Positions 46,998-56,553 of a stretch of DNA of 64,000 bases are shown piece by piece. Below the pieces are notes generated by a model that searched no databases, had not been told where the DNA came from, and saw nothing but the letters and a program-made list of their open reading frames with translations. Where the stretch lies: positions 1 through 64,000 of the forward strand of contig CBDFMU010000022.1 of assembly GCA_965249785.1 (NCBI GenBank), given 5' to 3'. This DNA is from M3007 sp965249785 (GTDB taxonomy: Bacteria > Bacteroidota > Bacteroidia > Chitinophagales > Saprospiraceae). The stretch's first letter is position 1, and every line of letters starts with the position of its first letter. The translations under genes were made by a program, and so were the position numbers.

Positions 46998-47180
46998 TTC
47001 ATTAAAAGGTGTAGCCGGGTTTAGATGGTTTGCAAGGGTGTAGAGAGGTTTGAAGAGGATTAGATGGCTATTATCAATGGGTTTTTAAACGAACTCTAAA
47101 TAGCCCTAAAATTTTTTTAAATCTGCTCTTTCTTTTCTAAACCTGTCTAAACCTGGCGGCAATCAACCTTCTAAAAAATA
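46998..47180. repeat. Imperfect inverted repeat with GTTTAGATGG / TCTAAACCTG units
   Basis: The left arm has period-10 units (GTGTAGCCGG, GTTTAGATG, GTTTGCAAGG, GTGTAGAGAG, GTTTGAAGAG, GATTAGATGG), the right arm TTCTAAACCT GTCTAAACCT. GGCTATT (47066-47072) and AATAGCC (47099-47105) pair at the centre. It fills the gap before porP/sprF. Confidence 0.75.
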
Positions 47181-47187
47181 TTTTCCA

Positions 47188-48135
47188 ATGAAAAAAACTA
47201 TATTCATCCTCGCTCTGGCGATGGCCGTTTTGCAGCTCAATGCCCAACAAGACCATCAATACACGCAGTTTATGTACAATAAACTGCCCATCAACCCAGC
47301 ATACGCTGGCTCGCGTGGCGTACCTTCTATAACGGCCCTGTATCGCAACCAATGGGCGGGATTCGATGGAGCACCCAAGTCATTTCTGGCCAGTTTCAAC
47401 TCGCCATTTTTGTCCAAACGAGTCGGTGTAGGCGTGACCATGACTCAGTGGCAAGAGGGTTTTAACCGTGACTTTTTTGCTTCGATAGCTTATTCCTACG
47501 ACTTGATTTCGCAGGACGAAATATCGCTGCGGGTGGGCATTCAGGGATCACTGCGGTCGTTGGGTATTGATTTTACCAAAGCAACTCCTGGCCAGCCGGG
47601 CGATCCATCGCTGGACAATCAAAAGATCAACGACATCTATGGCAACGTGGGTGCCGGGCTGTACGCCACCTTCGCCGAACGGTTTTATGTGGGCTTTTCG
47701 GTGCCGCGTATCTACCCGAACGGGATTGGTTTCGACAATCCCAGTGCGGAATTGAGTGCCAAAGAATACCGGCACATGTACGGCATGGCGGGGGCTATAT
47801 TTCCGCTCAGCGACGACATTAACCTGATGCCTGCTATATTGGTCAAATACGTCAAAAACAGCCCTATTAGTGCCGACGTTAATCTTAACCTGGATATTCG
47901 GCAAAAAGTGACGGCGGGTATTTCGTATCGGCCGGGCGGCGATGGCACTGGCGATTCGGTAGATCTGCTGGTTTTTTGGCAAGCTACCTCCCAGGTTGGT
48001 ATTGGTGCGGCATACGATTTTACGCTCTCTCAAATTCGGGATTATACCGCCGGTTCCTTTGAAATCCTGCTACAGGCAGATTTGAAGAAAAAAAGTGGCA
48101 GAAAGAACCTGTCCAATCCCCGATTTTTCCTGTAA
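47188..48135 (+). CDS. PorP/SprF family type IX secretion system protein
   Basis: A 315-residue outer-membrane beta-barrel protein of the PorP/SprF family. Signal peptide KTIFILALAMAVLQLNAQQ, then the signature DHQYTQFMYNKLPINPAYAGSRG and many alternating beta strands, ending in the usual C-terminal aromatic strand. Family members hold or export CHU_C-type adhesins on the cell surface (SprF with SprB). Here it directly follows such an adhesin, so that adhesin is its likely client. The next gene encodes an OmpA protein, again as in known loci. Confidence 0.92.
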   Translation: MKKTIFILALAMAVLQLNAQQDHQYTQFMYNKLPINPAYAGSRGVPSITALYRNQWAGFDGAPKSFLASFNSPFLSKRVGVGVTMTQWQEGFNRDFFASIAYSYDLISQDEISLRVGIQGSLRSLGIDFTKATPGQPGDPSLDNQKINDIYGNVGAGLYATFAERFYVGFSVPRIYPNGIGFDNPSAELSAKEYRHMYGMAGAIFPLSDDINLMPAILVKYVKNSPISADVNLNLDIRQKVTAGISYRPGGDGTGDSVDLLVFWQATSQVGIGAAYDFTLSQIRDYTAGSFEILLQADLKKKSGRKNLSNPRFFL

Positions 48136-48252
48136 ACCTTCTCCAACAACAACCTAATTAAACAGGCCAAACTGCAATAGCTAATTTGACAACGATAGTC
48201 AAAGCATTATGCCAAAAATTATCGCAAATTAATGTTGCACAACCACTTAATC

Positions 48253-50583
48253 ATGCATATTCGTAATCATATTCTGACCCTCGCCCTTGTCGGATGGACT
48301 GGCTTACTGCTCGCCCAAACCGTTGGGCCAGTGACGATTCAATTCAAAAACGAGACAGGCGTAAATACCAAAGGGCTGGAATTCAGTCCTACTTTTTATG
48401 AAGACGGTATTGTCTTCATCTCCACTAATACGGCCGGCCTAAAGAAGGAAACCGACCCAGCGTTGAAGCTGCCCGCCATGTCTATTCTGCGTTCGCGGCG
48501 CGATGCCGAGGGTGCATTATCCACGCCGGAGCCGTTTGCGCGGGAACTTTCCTCGCTTTACCACGAAGGTCCGGTTTGCTTTGACCGCACGGCGGAGACC
48601 GTTTACTTTTCCCGGAATACAGAACTAAACGGGAAGCCTATTCTGGCAGCGGATGGTCGTCAGAAAATGCGCATTTATTCCTCTAAAAAGAATGGCAGTA
48701 CCTGGGGAGAGCCCGTGCCACTGCCCTTCAATTTCGGCGAATTTGACGATTGCCACCCTGCGATTAGTATTGACGGCGACAAATTGTTTTTTGCTTCCAA
48801 TCGGCCCGGCGGCAAAGGCGGCATGGACCTCTACGTCTCTTATAAAGTGGGCGACTCCTGGAGCGAACCCGTGAATCTCGGCGACGGCGTAAATACGACC
48901 GGCAATGAAGTTTTTCCGTTTATCCATGCTGATAATACCTTATACTTCGCTTCTACCGCTTTGGAAGGCAATAAGGGTGGCCTGGATATGTATTACGTGC
49001 TTCCCGACGGTAATAATGGCTGGACAAAACCCGCTAATCTGGGCACGCCTTTCAATACGGCTGGCGACGATTTCGGCCTTATCGTTGATCTCAATAAAAT
49101 CAATGGCTATTACTCTTCCAATGGTGCCGGTGGTGCTGGCGGAGACGAAATATTCAATTTTCACACGGAGAATGGCACATTAGACGATTATTTGTCGCAA
49201 AATAACCCGGCTTCCCAACCCGTAGATATAAAAGTAGTGGTCACCGACAAGCGTACCAACCAGCCGATAGCCAGTGCCGAAGTAAAAATCAGCAATGCCG
49301 CCGGGGAAAATGTAATTGGTCGCGACGATGCTGGCAACCTTATCACGGTACAAACCGTAGATGGTCAGGACGTAATGAAAGCCATGCGGCCCAACAGTGG
49401 CCTGAGTGGTGTCACCGATCAACGAGGACTTTTTGGCGGGGAAGTGGTCCCGGCTACCTACCTGGTCAATGTGTCTAAAATCGGCTATCAGACCAAACAA
49501 GTACGTATACCGATCATCAAACCCGGTAACGAAGTGGCGGTGCAACTGGACCAGGCAGATATGGCTGGCAAGGTGCACTGGAATGCGTCTATGTTCAATT
49601 ATATGACGAATACGCCGATGGCCGGAGCGGCAGTCATCGTCACTAATCAGACCACTGGCAAACGCGATACCGTGTATGCCGACGAAAATGGCCTGGTGGA
49701 TCACTATCTCGATCCCAATACCAAGTATAAGGTAGATATTGTGCAGGGCGGTCGTCTGGTAGGCAGCAGCGCCATAGATACCCAGGGTTGGGCAGTCGGT
49801 GGTCCGGCCATCACTCAGAACTTCTCGGTAGCGCCCGTCATGCCCGGCTCGAAGATTGAATTACCCAATATCTATTACAATTTCAACGATGCCACGCTTC
49901 GCCCCGATGCTCGTCAGGACCTGAATCTGGTAGTGGCCCTAATGCGGCAACAACCGACCATGACCGTCGAACTGGCCAGCCACACAGACTGCCGAGGTAG
50001 TGCTTATTATAACCAGGACCTCAGTCAGCGCCGCGCCAACGGAGTGGTCGACTACCTGACTTCACAAGGAATTGATGCTGCCCGCCTGCGCCCAGTGGGA
50101 TACGGGGAAAGTGAACCACGTAATAATTGTACGGATGGCGAAGCCTGCACGGAACAACAGCACGCTCGCAATCGCCGTACTGAAATGCGGATGATCTCTG
50201 GTTTTCAAGCTGCTTCGGTAGTATATGTAGATGGGCAAATCTCCGGTAGTACTAGTACTGGTGGTGAGCCTGCGCCACAGAATTCACCCGTAAAAGTCGC
50301 ACCGCTCACGCCCGGTAGCCCCGTTCCGGCAACCGTGAATAGTGGCCAACGCAATGCCTATTACGTAATAGCAGGTTCTTTCCTGATGGAAAACCGTGCT
50401 CAAAGCCGCTTGAGCGAGCTGCAGGCAGCGGGCTACACCGATGCCGAAGTAATTCGTTTTCCTAATTCCACTTTTTACTCCGTGAGTGCTGGCAAATTTT
50501 CTGCGCGCGCGGATGCCGTGGTGCTGGAAAAAAAGCTGGAAGGCCAAAATAATATCGAGGCATTTGTACGAGCCGTGCAATAA
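48253..50583 (+). CDS. OmpA family protein with PD40, carboxypeptidase-regulatory-like and SPOR domains
   Basis: A 776-residue envelope protein. Signal peptide HIRNHILTLALVGWTGLLLAQ. Residues 30-300 hold PD40/TolB-like propeller blades (DGDKLFFASNRPGGKGGMDLY; NTLYFASTALEGNKGG). A carboxypeptidase-regulatory-like domain follows (VVTDKRTNQPIASAEVKI), then an OmpA peptidoglycan-binding domain (YYNFNDATLRPDARQDL, SHTDCRGSAYYNQDLSQRRA) and a C-terminal SPOR domain (YYVIAGSFLMENRAQSRLSE). OmpA plus SPOR gives two cell-wall contacts, so it probably anchors the PorP/adhesin assembly to the wall. ATG 48253 is preferred over 48232. Confidence 0.9.
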   Translation: MHIRNHILTLALVGWTGLLLAQTVGPVTIQFKNETGVNTKGLEFSPTFYEDGIVFISTNTAGLKKETDPALKLPAMSILRSRRDAEGALSTPEPFARELSSLYHEGPVCFDRTAETVYFSRNTELNGKPILAADGRQKMRIYSSKKNGSTWGEPVPLPFNFGEFDDCHPAISIDGDKLFFASNRPGGKGGMDLYVSYKVGDSWSEPVNLGDGVNTTGNEVFPFIHADNTLYFASTALEGNKGGLDMYYVLPDGNNGWTKPANLGTPFNTAGDDFGLIVDLNKINGYYSSNGAGGAGGDEIFNFHTENGTLDDYLSQNNPASQPVDIKVVVTDKRTNQPIASAEVKISNAAGENVIGRDDAGNLITVQTVDGQDVMKAMRPNSGLSGVTDQRGLFGGEVVPATYLVNVSKIGYQTKQVRIPIIKPGNEVAVQLDQADMAGKVHWNASMFNYMTNTPMAGAAVIVTNQTTGKRDTVYADENGLVDHYLDPNTKYKVDIVQGGRLVGSSAIDTQGWAVGGPAITQNFSVAPVMPGSKIELPNIYYNFNDATLRPDARQDLNLVVALMRQQPTMTVELASHTDCRGSAYYNQDLSQRRANGVVDYLTSQGIDAARLRPVGYGESEPRNNCTDGEACTEQQHARNRRTEMRMISGFQAASVVYVDGQISGSTSTGGEPAPQNSPVKVAPLTPGSPVPATVNSGQRNAYYVIAGSFLMENRAQSRLSELQAAGYTDAEVIRFPNSTFYSVSAGKFSARADAVVLEKKLEGQNNIEAFVRAVQ

Positions 50584-50664
50584 GGAATAGGCGATCAGCA
50601 AAGGACAATCAGCAAAGTAGCAAAAAACAATCTTGTTTTACGAACTGCACGGAGCAGATTTTGT

Positions 50665-50672
50665 TACTTTTG
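50665..50672 (+). promoter_or_regulatory. Bacteroidota -7 element for the ferredoxin gene
   Basis: TACTTTTG exactly matches TAnnTTTG, 28 nt before the ATG at 50701. A correctly spaced -33 TTTG is not evident. Confidence 0.55.
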
Positions 50673-50700
50673 CGGCTTGTAACAAAAAACGCACCCTACT

Positions 50701-51048
50701 ATGGCGATTATGATTACCGACGAGTGCATTAACTGTGGTGCCTGCGAACCAGAGTGCCCCAATAATGCCATTTACGAGGGTGGGGTAGAGTGGGCCATCG
50801 CTGATGGCAATACGGTCATTGGCCCGTATCGTCTGGAAGATGGTGCCGTGACCGATGCTTCCGATAAGCACATGCCAGTCTCGAATGAATATTATTACAT
50901 CGTGCCAGATAAGTGTACCGAGTGCGTGGGTTTCCATGAGGAACCGCAATGCGCCGCCGTCTGTCCGGTAGATTGCTGTGTGCCAGATCCTGATCGAGTA
51001 GAGACTAAAGATGAGCTGCTGGATAAAAAGGTGCGATTGCATCTTTAA
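50701..51048 (+). CDS. 4Fe-4S dicluster ferredoxin (YfhL-like)
   Basis: A 115-residue soluble electron carrier with two cysteine sets: CINCGACEPECP (CxxCxxCxxxCP) near residue 9 and CTECVGFHEEPQCAAVCP (CxxC-x8-CxxxCP) near residue 77. The longer spacing in the second set is typical of the YfhL/Allochromatium-type 2[4Fe-4S] ferredoxins. Between them is an acidic stretch. It should pass electrons between low-potential redox enzymes in the cytosol. The gene has its own promoter element and terminator. Confidence 0.92.
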   Translation: MAIMITDECINCGACEPECPNNAIYEGGVEWAIADGNTVIGPYRLEDGAVTDASDKHMPVSNEYYYIVPDKCTECVGFHEEPQCAAVCPVDCCVPDPDRVETKDELLDKKVRLHL

Positions 51049-51069
51049 GAGGCAATGCCAGATAAAAAT

Positions 51070-51107
51070 AAGCCACCCTGGATTTTCCCGGAGTGGCTTG
51101 TTTTTTT
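51070..51107 (+). terminator. Terminator of the ferredoxin gene
   Basis: AAGCCAC (51070-51076) pairs with GTGGCTT (51093-51099), followed by GTTTTTTT. It may serve the convergent Rpn gene weakly. Confidence 0.8.
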
Positions 51108-51133
51108 GGCAGCCATATATTATTGAGCGAGTT

Positions 51134-51988
51134 TCATTTATTTTTATGGTTTTCAATAACGTATTGGACTCTATCAACCGGAATATCCAACAGGTCTGCA
51201 ATCTCTTGGTTTGTCATGCCTTTATGGTGGAATTTTAAAATGGTTTCCGTCTGTTTTTTTTCCTCGCCACGTTCTTCGGCTCTCTTTTCAGCGAGTTGGA
51301 ACTTCCCTCTTTCATCCTGTTCCCTCATTTCGGAATAATCATACGCCTCTAAATCCTCTTTGGTCCAAGCGTGCTTATTGGCCTCCTGGTAGGCTGCTTT
51401 CAAGCCTTCATCATCCACATTTTCAGGAATAACGGCCAGATTCTCTGCCTCTTTGATAAAATATATCCATTTGTCGGTGATGGTTTCCAGTTCGGCAAGC
51501 GGTTTAGTAAATTTAGGCAGTTCCAGGAAGTAAAAATCCATATCCTTAATGATCCGTTCCCCGTCCTCCACATCGCAAACGGCATGGTGCGACAAGTATT
51601 TTGTGCCTTTTGTAAAAGGAAAATCGAAAATACCGATGAAAATGACGGGTCGTAGTTTCGGATATTGTTGGCCACTTTCGATTTGCTGGGAATAATCCTT
51701 ACTTACGTAATACAGCAGGCGCTTATCCAAACCATCCGGCTCGGACACCTGCATTTCGATGATGTAAATATTGCCCTGTTTGTCCTTTGCGCGTACGTCA
51801 ATAATAGATGCTTTCAGGTTTTTAATAATGGGAAGCTGGTAGGGATTCATGATGTCCACGTAGGCAATGCAGCTGTTGCCCTCTAACTTTAACACGGCGT
51901 TGAGGAAGGAAATGAGGATGATTTTCTTGTTTTCATTGCCAAAGATCTTCCGAAAGGCAATGTCATTGGTCATATCTACGAACTGCAT
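51134..51988 (-). CDS. Rpn family nuclease / PD-(D/E)XK transposase-like protein
   Basis: A 284-residue protein of the recombination-promoting nuclease family. Its start MTNDIAFRKIFGNENKKIIL and the active-site pattern of an Asp in SIIDVRAKD plus IIEMQV (ExQ) mark the PD-(D/E)XK fold; DKRLLYYVSKDYSQQI follows. The C-terminus has a Glu/Arg-rich stretch and a helix-turn-helix-like end (MTNQEIADLLDIPVDRVQYV). ATG 51988 (MQFVDMTNDIAF) is the natural start. Family members are multicopy and variable; they cut DNA without being proven transposases. It neighbours a restriction system and a RAYT, consistent with a variable region. Confidence 0.88.
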   Translation of the reverse strand: MQFVDMTNDIAFRKIFGNENKKIILISFLNAVLKLEGNSCIAYVDIMNPYQLPIIKNLKASIIDVRAKDKQGNIYIIEMQVSEPDGLDKRLLYYVSKDYSQQIESGQQYPKLRPVIFIGIFDFPFTKGTKYLSHHAVCDVEDGERIIKDMDFYFLELPKFTKPLAELETITDKWIYFIKEAENLAVIPENVDDEGLKAAYQEANKHAWTKEDLEAYDYSEMREQDERGKFQLAEKRAEERGEEKKQTETILKFHHKGMTNQEIADLLDIPVDRVQYVIENHKNK

Positions 51989-52054
51989 AACTATTATTTT
52001 GCTGCAAAATACGGCAAAAATTACGAGTTTTTCCAACTCTGCTACCTCCAACTG

Positions 52055-52807
52055 TTACTTCAACGCTGGTAACGGCAGCGAAAATTTTTGCTGATACTCC
52101 CGATAATACTCCCCAGTCATTTGCATCAGCAGCGGCTTCTTTTGCGGATCGAGCCATTGCAGCAGGGCCAGCAAATCGTCTTCTGCCATAGCCGTACAGC
52201 CGAGCGTACCCGAGCCCGGTGCGCGCCACAGGTGGAAAAAAATGCAGGAACCACATTCGGGTTCGGGCGGCAGGTTATGGTTGATAAAAATGCCCCATTT
52301 ATACTGGTCGTCCCTGCGCAGCATGGATTCGCGGCTTTTCCAGTCTTTTTGCACCCGCCGTTCATCCACCATCTGGTTGTAATAGCGGGAATCGCTATCT
52401 TCCACACAAATTTCGTCCTTCGTAATGGCCTTATAATCCAGTTTTAAGGACAGCGTTCCCGCTGGAGCGTAGCCAAAGGCCGAGCCGAAACGAAAAATAC
52501 CCGCCGGAGATTTCTGGTCGCCTTCCTGTTTTTGCAGACCGGGTTTTGGGCTGTGTAATCCCTTGCCCCAGGCCAGCCCTTTTTTGCCGAGATTGACCGC
52601 ATGGGCTGGACCGATTTGTTTCCAGGCATTGCCAGTTTTTTCAAAACGCCAGAGTTGAGCCGTCACGCTGCTGTCGGTAGGCGGAATGACGACGACCAGT
52701 TGTCGGCAGTCATTAAAAATGCCGCTCTTCATTTCAACGGAAGACATGGACTGACTGGTGCACAGGGTGAGCAACCCCGAGAGCAGGAGAATGTAGTGTT
52801 TATGCAT
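52055..52807 (-). CDS. L,D-transpeptidase (YkuD-like) domain protein
   Basis: A 250-residue exported enzyme: signal peptide HYILLLSGLLTLCTSQS. The catalytic segment IFFHLWRAPGSGTLGC carries the HxxxxxxxxxGTLGC arrangement of YkuD L,D-transpeptidases, with the Cys as nucleophile and the His before it. Upstream, KSPAGIFRFGSAFGYAP is the usual substrate-cleft start of the family. It should exchange or cross-link peptidoglycan stem peptides, or attach proteins to them. It is upstream of the Rpn gene on the same strand, separated by 66 nt, but no functional link is evident. Confidence 0.85.
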   Translation of the reverse strand: MHKHYILLLSGLLTLCTSQSMSSVEMKSGIFNDCRQLVVVIPPTDSSVTAQLWRFEKTGNAWKQIGPAHAVNLGKKGLAWGKGLHSPKPGLQKQEGDQKSPAGIFRFGSAFGYAPAGTLSLKLDYKAITKDEICVEDSDSRYYNQMVDERRVQKDWKSRESMLRRDDQYKWGIFINHNLPPEPECGSCIFFHLWRAPGSGTLGCTAMAEDDLLALLQWLDPQKKPLLMQMTGEYYREYQQKFSLPLPALK

Positions 52808-52979
52808 TTGGCAAATATAGGGAAAGTGGACTTTTTAGCAATCATTGGAACACTCCCTTGATTTCTCCCTATACTTGCCTCCTAAATAACTGAAAACGAA
52901 GGCCGTGCAACTAATTACCCATACACCAGCCAAATCCCTGTCGCCCGCTTTTCGTACGCAAAGCCTGCTCAGCAAAAAT

Positions 52980-55900
52980 ATGGAACACTTCCAGCAGCAG
53001 TTTACGCTGTTGCGCAGTCATGTGGACAACGCCGCCAATGAGTCGGAAGAGCATTTGAAGAACATCGTCGCGGATTTCCTGAAAGGCGTCTGGTATCGCG
53101 ATACGCACTACATCAACACCCGCGACCGACAGGATTTGGTGATTCATACTGGCAAAACCGCCAAAGACCCGGTCGGCGTGATTCTCGAAGTAAAACGCCC
53201 CGGCAATCGCACGGAAATGATCACCGCCGCCAAACCCAACGGTAAAGCCCTGCACGAACTGCTCCGCTATTATTTGAATGAGCGGCAGCAGGGTGGCAAC
53301 CGCGAGATGAAGCGACTGATTATCACCAACATCGAAGAGTGGTACATCTTCGATGCCGCCGATTTCGAGAAACATATTTACAGCAATGCCAGCCTGCTCA
53401 AACGCTACGACGACTGGCGTGAAGGCCGCTTGGGCGCTAACAATACCGACTGGTTTTATAAAGAAATCGCCGCGCCGTTTTTTGAAAAGGAATTGCCCAC
53501 GCTGGATGCTACCTATTTCCGGCTGGATGATTTATCCGCCGAAGCCATAGCGAAGGCGGATAAAGACGACCGTCTCCTCGATCTCTACAAAATCCTCTCG
53601 CCCGAACACCTGCTCAAAAAGCCGTTTGCCAACGACGCCAACTCCCTCAATAAACAGTTCTACGACGAATTGCTCTACATTCTGGGTTTGGAAGAATTCA
53701 AAAAGGATGGCAAGAAAGTCATTCAACGCGCCGAAAAACGCCGCCACGAAGGTAGTTTGCTCGAAAACACCCTGAACAAACTGGAAGTCACCAACAAATG
53801 GCGCAAAGCACCCAATCTCAATCAGTTAGGCGAAGACGAAGCGGAAGCCCGATTCAGCATCGCGCTGGAACTGGCCATTACCTGGCTCAATCGCATCCTG
53901 TTCCTGAAACTGCTGGAAGCCCAACTCAAACGCTGGAAACCCAACGACGAATTCAGCACTTTCCTGAAAGCCGATTTCATCAAAGACTTCGACGACCTGT
54001 CGCAACTCTTCTTTGAAGTGCTCAATCGGCCCCTCGATCAACGGCGCGAAAGCATCCGGGCGCGCTACGGCAATCTGCCTTACCTGAATAGCAGCCTGTT
54101 CGAGCCGACGGCATTGGAAGATGCCATTTTTAGTGTAGAGACTTTGGATGATCGCGCCGAAATACCGCTGGCGGCCAACACCGTGCTCAAAGACGGCAAA
54201 GGTGACCGCCGCAGCGGCAAACTGATCACGCTGCACTATTTGTTCGCTTTTCTGGATGCCTACGATTTCAGCAGCGACAGCAAGGCCCGCATTCAGGCCG
54301 ACGACCGCGCCGTGATCAATGCCGCCGTGCTGGGTCTTATTTTCGAGAAAATCAATGGCTACCGCGATGGCTCCTTATTTACGCCGGGCTTCATCACGAT
54401 GTATATGTGCCACGAAACGCTGCGTCGCGCCGTGCTGCAAAAATTCAATGATCGTTATGGCTGGTCGGCGGAGACCTTCGAGGACTTGCACAACCGGCTG
54501 GACTACGGCAAAGTCGCCGAATATAACGACCTCATCAATTCGCTGCGCATCTGCGACCCGGCGGTGGGTTCCGGACACTTCCTGGTGAGCGCGCTCAACG
54601 AACTCATCGCCCTCAAAAGCGATCTGGGCATTCTCTCCGACCGACAAGGCAACCGTTTGCACGACGTACGAGCGGTGGTCGGCAATGACGAACTAATTCT
54701 CACCAATACTGACACCGACCAGCCCATTGAATATCGGCCTGGCATATTGAAGTCGCAACGCATACAGGAAGCCTTATTTCAGGAAAAACAAACGCTGATC
54801 GAGAACTGCCTTTTCGGCGTAGACATCAATCCTAAATCGGTGATGATCTGTCAGTTGCGGCTCTGGATTGAGTTGTTGAAACATGCTTACTTTTTACCCG
54901 CCGAAGCCTCCAAGTTAGAGACCCTGCCCAACATCGACATCAACATCAAAACGGGTAACTCCCTCATCAGTCGCTTTGCGCTGGATGAAGACTTGTCCGA
55001 CGTATTTAGAAAGCAGAAATTCAGCCGACAGGATTATTTGCTGGCCGTACAAGCCTATAAAAATGCCCGCAACAAGGCCGCCAAAGAAGAACTGCGCCAG
55101 TTCATTCAGCGCATCAAAGACGAGTTCCGGCAGACGGTGTACAATCGCAATCCCTTCGCCAAACGCCTCTCGGAAATGCGCGGCAAACTAGTACTGCTCG
55201 ACAATAACATTGATCTTTTCGGCGAAGCCAAACGCGACGCGGCCACCATCGCCAAAGAACGTCCCAAACTGGAAGCCGACATCGCCGATCTGGAACGCCA
55301 ACTGGAGGACTACAAGACCGGGCCGCTCTATCGCAACTCCTTCGAGTGGCGTTTCGAGTTTCCGGAAGTACTGGACGATGCCGGGAATTTTGTGGGCTTT
55401 GATGTGGTGGTGGGGAATCCGCCGTATGGAGACTTGTTTTCTGACTCACATAAACAGTATATAAAATCCAAATATTCTACTTATCAATATAAATTTGATG
55501 CTTATATTTATTTCTTTGAAATAGGAATGAAAATATCTAGGGACAAAGGTCTCTTGTGCTATATCACCCCTGAATTGTGGCTAACGCTTGAAAATGCGGA
55601 AAATTTGCGAGCGTTGATTTTGCAAAATGCATCTATTGAAAAAATAAATGTTTGGGGCGAAAACGTTTTTGAAGATGCTGTTATTAGCACTGCTACAACT
55701 ATATTAAGTAAAGAAAATCAAGTAGAACATTTTGAAATAAAATTTCAAGGAGATTCTTGGAATATTAGTGTTTCTGATTGGAAAAATACTCCGTTGCTGA
55801 AAATAGATTATCGTATATCACCGGCTATAAAATCAATATTCCAAAAGATACAAAAAAACTCAGCTCCTTTGAATACATTTGGGGAAGTTATACAAGGACT

Positions 55901-56531
55901 AACTGCCTATGATAGTTATCGTGGACAAAGCAAGGAATTAATAAAAACAAGAGGGTATCATTCAAATGAAAAGATTGATTCTACTTATGGAAAATGGCTA
56001 GATGGTAAGAATGTAGAGCGGTATATAAATTCTTGGGGTGGTGAGTGGTTATCATACGGAAACTGGCTTGCAGCAGCGAGAGAAAAAAGGTTTTTTGAAG
56101 GAAAAAGAATCTTGTTTAGAGAAATTCCTGGAAGTAATAAAAGGATTCAGGCACAATTGGTAGAAGAAACTCTTTATCATGGGCACAGTATCAGCCCTTT
56201 TAAAATATATGATGCTCATATAAAAGATATTGAATTTATACTAGGATGTGTTAATGCAGCAATCGTAAGTTTTTATGCTCAAAAATTGCTTCCTAATTTT
56301 GGTAAAAATATATTTCCTAAACTTAATCCGAGTGATATAAAACAAATTCCCATTCCCCTTGCCAATAGAGAGCAAAAAGATCAGATCAACAATCTCGTCA
56401 CCCAAATCCTCACCACCAAGCAAGCCGACCCGAAAGCGGATACGCTGGCTTTGGACACAGAGATTGATCAATTGGTGTATGGCTTGTATGGCCTGACGGA
56501 GGAGGAGATAAAAATCGTGGAGGGTACCTAA
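52980..56531 (+). CDS. Type IIG restriction-modification enzyme (Eco57I-like)
   Basis: About 1,183 residues combining nuclease, methyltransferase and recognition domains. Nuclease: GVILEVKRPG (PD-ExK Glu and Lys) near residue 70. Methyltransferase: motif I ICDPAVGSGHFLVSAL near 525 and motif IV VVGNPPYGD near 815, an N6-adenine type. The rest, about 820-1130, holds the later methylase motifs and a target-recognition domain, and is sharply AT-rich: by hand count 14 of 60 G/C at 55441-55500 against 35 of 60 at 55261-55320 and at 56401-56460. ATG 52980 is preferred over the GTG at 52905. It protects against foreign DNA; specificity unknown. Confidence 0.9.
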   Translation: MEHFQQQFTLLRSHVDNAANESEEHLKNIVADFLKGVWYRDTHYINTRDRQDLVIHTGKTAKDPVGVILEVKRPGNRTEMITAAKPNGKALHELLRYYLNERQQGGNREMKRLIITNIEEWYIFDAADFEKHIYSNASLLKRYDDWREGRLGANNTDWFYKEIAAPFFEKELPTLDATYFRLDDLSAEAIAKADKDDRLLDLYKILSPEHLLKKPFANDANSLNKQFYDELLYILGLEEFKKDGKKVIQRAEKRRHEGSLLENTLNKLEVTNKWRKAPNLNQLGEDEAEARFSIALELAITWLNRILFLKLLEAQLKRWKPNDEFSTFLKADFIKDFDDLSQLFFEVLNRPLDQRRESIRARYGNLPYLNSSLFEPTALEDAIFSVETLDDRAEIPLAANTVLKDGKGDRRSGKLITLHYLFAFLDAYDFSSDSKARIQADDRAVINAAVLGLIFEKINGYRDGSLFTPGFITMYMCHETLRRAVLQKFNDRYGWSAETFEDLHNRLDYGKVAEYNDLINSLRICDPAVGSGHFLVSALNELIALKSDLGILSDRQGNRLHDVRAVVGNDELILTNTDTDQPIEYRPGILKSQRIQEALFQEKQTLIENCLFGVDINPKSVMICQLRLWIELLKHAYFLPAEASKLETLPNIDINIKTGNSLISRFALDEDLSDVFRKQKFSRQDYLLAVQAYKNARNKAAKEELRQFIQRIKDEFRQTVYNRNPFAKRLSEMRGKLVLLDNNIDLFGEAKRDAATIAKERPKLEADIADLERQLEDYKTGPLYRNSFEWRFEFPEVLDDAGNFVGFDVVVGNPPYGDLFSDSHKQYIKSKYSTYQYKFDAYIYFFEIGMKISRDKGLLCYITPELWLTLENAENLRALILQNASIEKINVWGENVFEDAVISTATTILSKENQVEHFEIKFQGDSWNISVSDWKNTPLLKIDYRISPAIKSIFQKIQKNSAPLNTFGEVIQGLTAYDSYRGQSKELIKTRGYHSNEKIDSTYGKWLDGKNVERYINSWGGEWLSYGNWLAAAREKRFFEGKRILFREIPGSNKRIQAQLVEETLYHGHSISPFKIYDAHIKDIEFILGCVNAAIVSFYAQKLLPNFGKNIFPKLNPSDIKQIPIPLANREQKDQINNLVTQILTTKQADPKADTLALDTEIDQLVYGLYGLTEEEIKIVEGT
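55432..56370 (+). other. AT-rich recognition-domain cassette inside the restriction enzyme
   Basis: The composition changes abruptly after the NPPY motif (about 55432) and returns near 56370, while the reading frame is intact throughout. Boundaries are estimated by eye. It suggests exchange of the recognition domain by recombination. Confidence 0.6.
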
Positions 56532-56553
56532 TCTCCACATCAAACCAGTCCGC

